NCBI GenBank assembly: GCA_903877945.1
Contig: CAIRFY010000113.1
Location: 1-10,996, forward strand
Length of the DNA stretch: 10,996 nucleotides
Reading direction: 5' to 3'
Source of the DNA: an uncultured Oscillochloris sp.
GTDB lineage: Bacteria > Chloroflexota > Chloroflexia > Chloroflexales > Chloroflexaceae
Shown here: positions 6,911 to 10,996 of the stretch, piece by piece
Numbering within the stretch: position 1 is the stretch's first letter
Layout: each line of letters starts with the position of its first letter
Program-made: the position numbers and the translations under genes
The notes under the pieces: generated by a model
What the model saw: only the letters and a program-made list of their open reading frames with translations
Databases searched by the model: none
What the model was told of the DNA's origin: nothing

Positions 6911-8357
6911 CCGTCTCTGCCCGCTCGCGCCAGACCGACGCTGGGGCCAGATCCGCCGCCCGGATCAGTTCGCTGCGGGCGCGGTCTGGTTGGCCGAGGG
7001 CTTTCAGGGCTACCCCCAAATAGTAGACGCTCTCGGCCCCACCGCCGCTATCGGCGGCGCGCTGGGCGGAAGCCAGGGCGGCACCCGGCTGTCCACAGTA
7101 GTACTGATACGCGGCTAAGGTCGTCAGTGCCGCGCCATCGGTGGGCAGCGCCGTCACCGCCACCTCAGCCAGGGGCATCCCGCTCGCGCACAGGTCGTAG
7201 GCGGTGACGAGGTGGAACTGCGCACCAAGCAAGGCGTAGTGTCCACGCCGCCCGACAGGAGCCTGCGCCCAGGCCAGGCTGTACTCCAGGCTGGCCTGGG
7301 GGTACTCGCTGCGGGCGATATACCAGTTGGCCAGGGCAAGATGGATCTCGGGGTTGCCCGGACTCAGCCGCACCAGCGTGTCGATCTGCTCACGGGCAGC
7401 GTCCGCTTGGTCGGCAGACAGGTAGGCCAGGGCCAGAAGCGCCCTGGCCTGCGGGTCGGTAGGCTGCGTGCGGACGATCTGCGCAAGCTGATCGCGCCCA
7501 CCCAGACGATCCCCGGCTCGCCAGTGCGCGTAGGCGGCGTAGACCGCCGCAACGCGGGCGTTTGGGCTGCCGGGCCGTACTTTGGCGAACTGATCCTCGG
7601 CCAACTCGTAGAGCTGGAGATCCAGGTAGAACTGCCCGAGGCGAAAGGGACGACTCTCTGGCAGAGCCGAGATCGCGGCGACAAGCTGACCCCGCCAGGC
7701 AATCTCGGTGGGAAGCAGCGGGGCCAGCAGTGGGTCGGCGCTAGGGGCTTGCGCAGTCGCAACCTGACCAAGAGCAGCTATCGCCGCGCCGGGGTCGCGT
7801 GCGGCCAGTAGCAGGGCCAGGCGGGAGGTGGCGAGGCTCGCCCACGGCGGCGGCGGGGATGCGTCGAGCGCGGCGCGGTAGTCGGATTCGGCAACGGCAT
7901 AGTCGCCCTGCCGCAAGGCGTATTCAGCCTGGAGAATATGGGTCGGGCCACGGTAAGCGCAGGCCGCATCGCTGCGACAGTCATTGGTCAGCGCCCAGGT
8001 TTCGACGGCGAGGGCGGCACGCCCATCGTTAGCGAGTACCTGGCCCAGATAGATCAGGGCCAGTTGGTAGTTGGCCGGGCGCAGACCACCCTGCATTGCC
8101 AGGCGCAGGGCGCGCTCGGCGGGCGTGTACTCGCCACGAATGGCGCGGACGATGCCCAGGCGCAGGGCGGCCTCGGGCAGCGCACGTGGGTCAATCACCT
8201 GATAGGCCCGCAGCGCGTCGTAGTATCGGCCAGCGCGAAAGAGCCTATCAGCAGCCCGCAGGGCATCGCGTGGGTCGGGACGGAGGGCCAGCACAGCCAC
8301 TGCCGTGAGCAGGGCCAACAGCAGAGTCCAGCCGAGTAGCTGTCGTAGGGAGATCAT
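6891..8357 (-). CDS. Membrane-anchored tetratricopeptide-repeat protein
   Basis: The 488-aa protein has an N-terminal membrane segment (about 7-25, LLGWTLLLALLTAVAVLAL), with no lipoprotein cysteine, and then a largely alpha-helical TPR array to the end. TPR-like units are clear at about 35-60 (AADRLFRAGRYYDALRAY), 65-90, 140-170 (EYALRQGDYAVAESDYRAALDASP), 265-330 (AYAHWRAGDRLGGRDQLAQI; ALAYLSADQADAAREQIDTLVRLSPGNPE), 335-360 and 405-480 (YLGVALKALGQPDRARSELIRAADLAP). TPR arrays bind proteins; the anchor would place this one on the outer face of the cytoplasmic membrane. No catalytic domain or specific family is recognised. It starts 22 nt after the ubiB-like stop, so the two are probably co-transcribed. 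The ribosome binding site is poor: only the GGTGAGG of a repeat, about 13 nt upstream. Confidence 0.85.
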   Translation of the reverse strand: MISLRQLLGWTLLLALLTAVAVLALRPDPRDALRAADRLFRAGRYYDALRAYQVIDPRALPEAALRLGIVRAIRGEYTPAERALRLAMQGGLRPANYQLALIYLGQVLANDGRAALAVETWALTNDCRSDAACAYRGPTHILQAEYALRQGDYAVAESDYRAALDASPPPPWASLATSRLALLLAARDPGAAIAALGQVATAQAPSADPLLAPLLPTEIAWRGQLVAAISALPESRPFRLGQFYLDLQLYELAEDQFAKVRPGSPNARVAAVYAAYAHWRAGDRLGGRDQLAQIVRTQPTDPQARALLALAYLSADQADAAREQIDTLVRLSPGNPEIHLALANWYIARSEYPQASLEYSLAWAQAPVGRRGHYALLGAQFHLVTAYDLCASGMPLAEVAVTALPTDGAALTTLAAYQYYCGQPGAALASAQRAADSGGGAESVYYLGVALKALGQPDRARSELIRAADLAPASVWRERAETALALMP

Positions 8358-8359
8358 AT

Positions 8360-8388
8360 CGCCGCTCAGCCCTCACCCCCTACTCCCC
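8360..8388. repeat. Copy of the CCCTCACCCCC dispersed repeat between ubiB-like and TPR genes
   Basis: The 21 bases 8360-8380 are identical, in the same orientation, to 10837-10857, and the C-rich part continues to 8388. It fills the whole 22-bp gap between the two minus-strand genes and includes the UbiB-like stop codon (8380-8382). On the transcribed strand it supplies the only G-rich, Shine-Dalgarno-like bases ahead of the TPR gene. Confidence 0.65.
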
Positions 8389-10215
8389 ACGCGGCCAGAA
8401 GGCCCACAGGGCGGCGGCGGCAGCGCCCCACCAGGCTTGATTGGCCTCCTTCTCCATGCCACGGGTGCGCAGTTGCACCCCGCCGAGGAAGAGGCTGGCC
8501 GCAAACATTCCGCCGGTCAAGCGGTCGGTCGAGCGCTCGACCCGGCGCATGCCGCGCTCCAGCCGACTGGTGTCCGAGCGGGTCTGTAGCTCGCCGTTAT
8601 TCGCCGCAGCGTAGTAAGAATCCATCTGGCGCGGCAGCTTGAGCATAATCTGGCCCAGGTCGGTCAGTTCTTTTTGCGCCCGCTCGGCCCAGTTGCCCGT
8701 CTGCTGCTCGCGCTCGATCATCATGCGAGCGAAGGGGCGCAACTCCTCGAAAAGATTAATATCCGGGCAGATCTCGGTGGCCAGCCCGCCCACCATGCTC
8801 AGGGCGCGGCCAAGGTAGAGCAGATCCTGTGGAATCTGGAAGGGCAGGTTGTAAATAATATCGCGCGTCTCGTCGAAGATTACATCTACATCCAGATTTG
8901 TCATCTCGCGCATCGTGCGGTTGTACGAGAGCCGCAGCAGAGACTGCATGCCGCGCACGATCAGGCGACGATCCGTACCGGGCAAGATCATGTTCATCTT
9001 ATCGAGCGAGTCGACGATCCGTTCAGCGTCCTTCGTTGCCAGACCGATCACACCGCTGCGCATACTCTCCATCATCACCGGCGTGAGCTGACCCACCATC
9101 CCAAAATCTACAAAGATCAGGGTGAAGGGCACGCCCCTGGCGTCGTCGTTGTTGAGCTGCGAGTCAGGCAGGGCGTGAGCAACCCACGCGCCGCTCTGCA
9201 TATCTTCAGCCGACACGCGCCCGCTGTGATGCACCGCCATAGGCTGATCCGGCTCGACGCGCACAAACAGGTTGCCAGGGTGCGGGTCGGCGTGGAAGAG
9301 TCCGTCTATATAAAACTGCTTGAGGTAGACATTGCTCAGCCGTGCGGCCAGCTCCAGACGGCTCACCCCCAGGCTATCAAGGGTTTGCACGTCGTTGATC
9401 TTCACCCCGCTGATGCGCTCCATCACTAGGACGCGCCGGGTCGTCAGTTCGGGGATGGTCTCGGGCGTATAGACGCCTGGGACACCAGCGAAGTTGGCGC
9501 GAAAGGCCGTTGAGTTCTTCGCCTCGCGCACATAGTCGAGTTCCTGGACGAGGACCCGGCTAAACTCAGCGAGCAGGGCGTCCATATTAGCGCGGCGGCG
9601 GATGGGCGGGTAGTTTTTGATCAGCCGCACCACCCAGGACACCGCACTGAGATCAACCTCAATGATCTTGTCGATATAGGGCCGCTGCACCTTCACCGCT
9701 ACCTCGCGACCGTCTTTGAGGACGGCAAAGTGAACTTGACCAAGGGAGGCGGCGGCCACTGCATCAGGCTCAAAGCTCTGAAAGATCTCTGATGGCAGCG
9801 CGCCGAGATCCTCCAGGATCACCCCCAGCACATGGCTGGGCGGGGCAGGCGGCACCTCGTCTTGCAGGCCCGCCAGCTCACGGCGCACTTCCTGGGGCAT
9901 AATATCAGCGCGTGATGAGAGGAACTGACCAAACTTAATGTGCATGCCGCCCAGATCCAGGGCCATGATCCGGAAGCGGCGGGCGATTTCCTTCCAGCGC
10001 CGCATCTGCGTGCGCCGCGCATACCAGCGCACCAGGACGAAGCGTGGAAGAAAGATGTCCCATACATAGATATGGGCAATCACGCTAAAAAAAAACAGCG
10101 AAACCCGCAGAAATCGCTTGCGCGGGTGAAACTGTGGCAGAGCGCTTGGCCGCAGCGGAGTTGTTGGGGCAGAAGAGGCTGTCTCTGTCGGCTGTAACTT
10201 CACGGATTCGGGCAT
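8380..10215 (-). CDS. ABC1/UbiB-family atypical protein kinase-like protein
   Basis: ABC1/UbiB (COQ8, AarF) proteins are membrane-associated atypical kinases or ATPases that support ubiquinone and other prenyl-lipid metabolism. Numbered from the upstream ATG at 10236, the markers are KFGQFLSSRADIMPQE (101-116, KxGQ), AAASLGQVHF (161-170, the alanine-rich loop replacing the P-loop), VAVKVQRP (179-186, lysine), QELDYVREAKN (231-241), HADPHPGNLF (315-324, catalytic) and VDFGMVG (376-382, metal binding). About 50 residues lie between HADPHPGN and DFG, where 10-20 is usual. Hydrophobic segments occur at 45-68 and at the C-terminus (575-589, 599-616), typical membrane contacts. The frame opens at 10236, but the ATG at 10215 (611 aa, MPESVKLQP) is preferred: the predicted transcript would begin near 10243, and GGCGGA lies just before it. 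Nine consecutive T (10087-10095, minus strand) encode FFF. The actual substrate is unknown. Probably an operon with the TPR gene. Confidence 0.93.
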   Translation of the reverse strand: MPESVKLQPTETASSAPTTPLRPSALPQFHPRKRFLRVSLFFFSVIAHIYVWDIFLPRFVLVRWYARRTQMRRWKEIARRFRIMALDLGGMHIKFGQFLSSRADIMPQEVRRELAGLQDEVPPAPPSHVLGVILEDLGALPSEIFQSFEPDAVAAASLGQVHFAVLKDGREVAVKVQRPYIDKIIEVDLSAVSWVVRLIKNYPPIRRRANMDALLAEFSRVLVQELDYVREAKNSTAFRANFAGVPGVYTPETIPELTTRRVLVMERISGVKINDVQTLDSLGVSRLELAARLSNVYLKQFYIDGLFHADPHPGNLFVRVEPDQPMAVHHSGRVSAEDMQSGAWVAHALPDSQLNNDDARGVPFTLIFVDFGMVGQLTPVMMESMRSGVIGLATKDAERIVDSLDKMNMILPGTDRRLIVRGMQSLLRLSYNRTMREMTNLDVDVIFDETRDIIYNLPFQIPQDLLYLGRALSMVGGLATEICPDINLFEELRPFARMMIEREQQTGNWAERAQKELTDLGQIMLKLPRQMDSYYAAANNGELQTRSDTSRLERGMRRVERSTDRLTGGMFAASLFLGGVQLRTRGMEKEANQAWWGAAAAALWAFWPRGE

Positions 10216-10249
10216 AATTCCGCCATCGTATCGCATTCATTGCGTGTGA

Positions 10250-10284
10250 ATTATACCAAAGATCCCTCGCCCGCGCCGATTATA
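10250..10284 (-). promoter_or_regulatory. Promoter region of the ubiB-like gene with two TATAAT boxes
   Basis: On the minus strand TATAAT occurs exactly at 10255-10250 and again at 10284-10279. The first is preceded by TGG, an extended -10, and predicts a start near 10243, 28 nt before the ATG at 10215. Neither has a recognisable -35 at 16-18 nt. The 29-bp spacing of the two boxes leaves room for two independent starts. Confidence 0.45.
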
Positions 10285-10427
10285 TCGCATAGCCCTGTTG
10301 GTGATAGCGCAGAAACTAGACCTCCAGACCGATAGTGAAGCGTCCGCCGCACGCTACCATGAATTGTGTACGTTGTTGCATAGATAGCGCGGCCCGCTGT
10401 TGGTCGCGATCAACCTAGATATTACCA

Positions 10428-10709
10428 ATGGCTATCGACAGTGTCCGCCTGCTCACCAACAGTGCCGCCCAGCTCTGGCGGGGTCTCAGCCACTTCAGCA
10501 GCATCGAATTTCTTACCGCCAGCGATTGCTTCGACGACTGGATTGGCACTGCGGCCCCTGCTGTTGCCCTCGACCGCGCCGAGGAGCAGTCCCTTCGCCG
10601 CGACTACCGCCGCCTGATCATGCTGATTGATGAGATCGAGACCCTCGTTCGCTCACGATCCCGCGCCATCGACCTCGTCCGCACCCGCATCGCCGAGCAG
10701 ACCCGATAG
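10428..10709 (+). CDS. Small hypothetical protein, 93 aa
   Basis: Not recognised. The product is soluble and predicted mostly alpha-helical, with a charged C-terminal half (RAEEQSLRRDYRRLIMLIDEIETLVRSRSRAIDLVRTRIAEQTR) that looks amphipathic, possibly coiled-coil or a protein-binding helix pair. It has one cysteine (34) and no signal or membrane segment. The codon pattern (G/C in third positions) is like that of the neighbouring genes, which favours a real gene over the overlapping alternative frame that opens at 10400. No good Shine-Dalgarno precedes ATG 10428, so translation may be leaderless or weakly initiated. It is divergent from the ubiB-like gene and followed by a hairpin at 10739-10764, consistent with a single-gene unit. 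The 190 bp between it and the ubiB-like gene show no other gene. Confidence 0.6.
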   Translation: MAIDSVRLLTNSAAQLWRGLSHFSSIEFLTASDCFDDWIGTAAPAVALDRAEEQSLRRDYRRLIMLIDEIETLVRSRSRAIDLVRTRIAEQTR

Positions 10710-10738
10710 CCTCATCATACACCCCGGCGGGCGACAGA

Positions 10739-10764
10739 CCTTGCGCCGGGGGCGCGGCGCAGGG
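10739..10764 (+). terminator. GC-rich hairpin after the 93-aa gene
   Basis: CCTTGCGCCG (10739-10748) pairs with CGGCGCAGGG (10755-10764) over ten base pairs, one of them G-T, around a GGGGCG loop. It lies 29 nt beyond the stop codon. There is no T-run after it, like the other putative terminators in this window. Confidence 0.4.
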
Positions 10765-10784
10765 CTGACGAAACGTCGCCTCCG

Positions 10785-10805
10785 GCCCCCTCACCCCCTG
10801 CCCCT
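10785..10805. repeat. Second copy of the typA-downstream C-run repeat
   Basis: These 21 bases are identical to 5697-5717 and have the same orientation, but the complementary G-rich arm found at 5731-5752 is missing here. Together with 8360-8388 and 10837-10887 this makes at least four members of a C-rich repeat family in the window. Confidence 0.75.
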
Positions 10806-10815
10806 AAACCCAATA

Positions 10816-10907
10816 CCTTTCACATAAGGAATCTGCCGCCGCTCAGCCCTCACCCCCCAGCCCCCTCTCCCTGAACGGGAGAGGGGGAGTATTCCTTATC
10901 AGAAAGG
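10816..10907. repeat. 92-bp nested palindrome (MITE-like)
   Basis: The outer arms are CCTTTC-AC-ATAAGGAAT (10816-10832) and ATTCCTTAT-CA-GAAAGG (10891-10907), complementary except for the two central bases. Inside, an 11-bp perfect stem CCCCCTCTCCC (10861-10871) with GGGAGAGGGGG (10877-10887) closes on TGAAC. The left interior (10837-10857) is the 21-base copy shared with 8360-8380. The architecture, outer inverted ends plus an inner hairpin, is the same as in 3506-3702, but the end sequences differ. No coding capacity. Confidence 0.6.
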
Positions 10908-10937
10908 GATATAGCAATCCTAAATTGGTTATGAAAA

Positions 10938-10983
10938 GGAGTCGAGCCTTTAGGCGGCCTTATCCGGCTAAAGCCTTGACTCC
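10938..10983. repeat. Imperfect 20-bp hairpin at window end
   Basis: GGAGTCGAGCCTTTAGGCGG (10938-10957) and CCGGCTAAAGCCTTGACTCC (10964-10983) form an imperfect hairpin with three mismatched positions and the loop CCTTAT. The motif resembles ends of repeated or insertion elements, and more of the element may lie beyond the window. No gene is visible in it. Confidence 0.55.
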
Positions 10984-10996
10984 ACACAACAACCCC

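Noticed and set aside
10400..10630. Overlapping 76-codon plus-strand frame starting at 10400
   Set aside because: It is rich in R, P, Q, C and H like an out-of-frame translation, and overlaps the better 93-codon frame; no ribosome binding site.

Overview
The window is GC-rich bacterial chromosome with tightly packed genes, and it reads as ordinary housekeeping DNA broken up by intergenic palindromic repeats. The protein repertoire (a NurA nuclease beside a stand-alone HAS-barrel protein, TypA/BipA, a compact RpoD-type sigma factor, a long ABC1/UbiB-family protein, a membrane-anchored TPR protein) and the style of the intergenic repeats (heptamer tandem repeats, CCCTCACCCCC-type palindromes) suggest a member of the Chloroflexota, probably class Chloroflexia. 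This is judged from family resemblance only; there is no rRNA or marker phylogeny in the window.

Layout. 1-114: non-coding tail with a 7-bp tandem repeat. 115-1425 (-): FolC. 1426-1663: divergent promoter region. 1664-2872 (+) and 2884-3483 (+): a two-gene operon of a NurA nuclease and a HAS-barrel protein, i.e. half of a HerA-NurA DNA end-processing system with no HerA ATPase in view. 3484-3847: 364-bp gap holding a ~197-bp nested palindrome that looks like a MITE, then a structured typA leader. 3848-5680 (+): typA. 5681-5854: a G-run/C-run palindrome and then an unusually strong ribosome binding site. 5855-5920 (+): a probable 21-codon cysteine-containing leader ORF whose TGA overlaps the ATG of the sigma factor gene at 5917-6855 (+). 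6877-6910: a 15-bp hairpin with a UACG loop shared by convergent genes. 6891-8357 (-) and 8380-10215 (-): a TPR protein downstream of a UbiB-like kinase, probably one operon read from a promoter near 10255. 10428-10709 (+): a small orphan gene. 10710-10996: a hairpin and a cluster of repeats reaching the window edge.

How the genes fit together. NurA and the HAS-barrel protein almost certainly act together in DNA end resection. TypA and the sigma factor are global translation and transcription functions. UbiB and the TPR protein are both membrane-associated. I see no operon-scale defence or biosynthetic system. The most interesting candidates are regulatory or structural: the coupled leader ORF in front of the sigma factor, the HerA-less NurA/HAS-barrel pair with a cysteine cluster in NurA, and two nested-palindrome elements.
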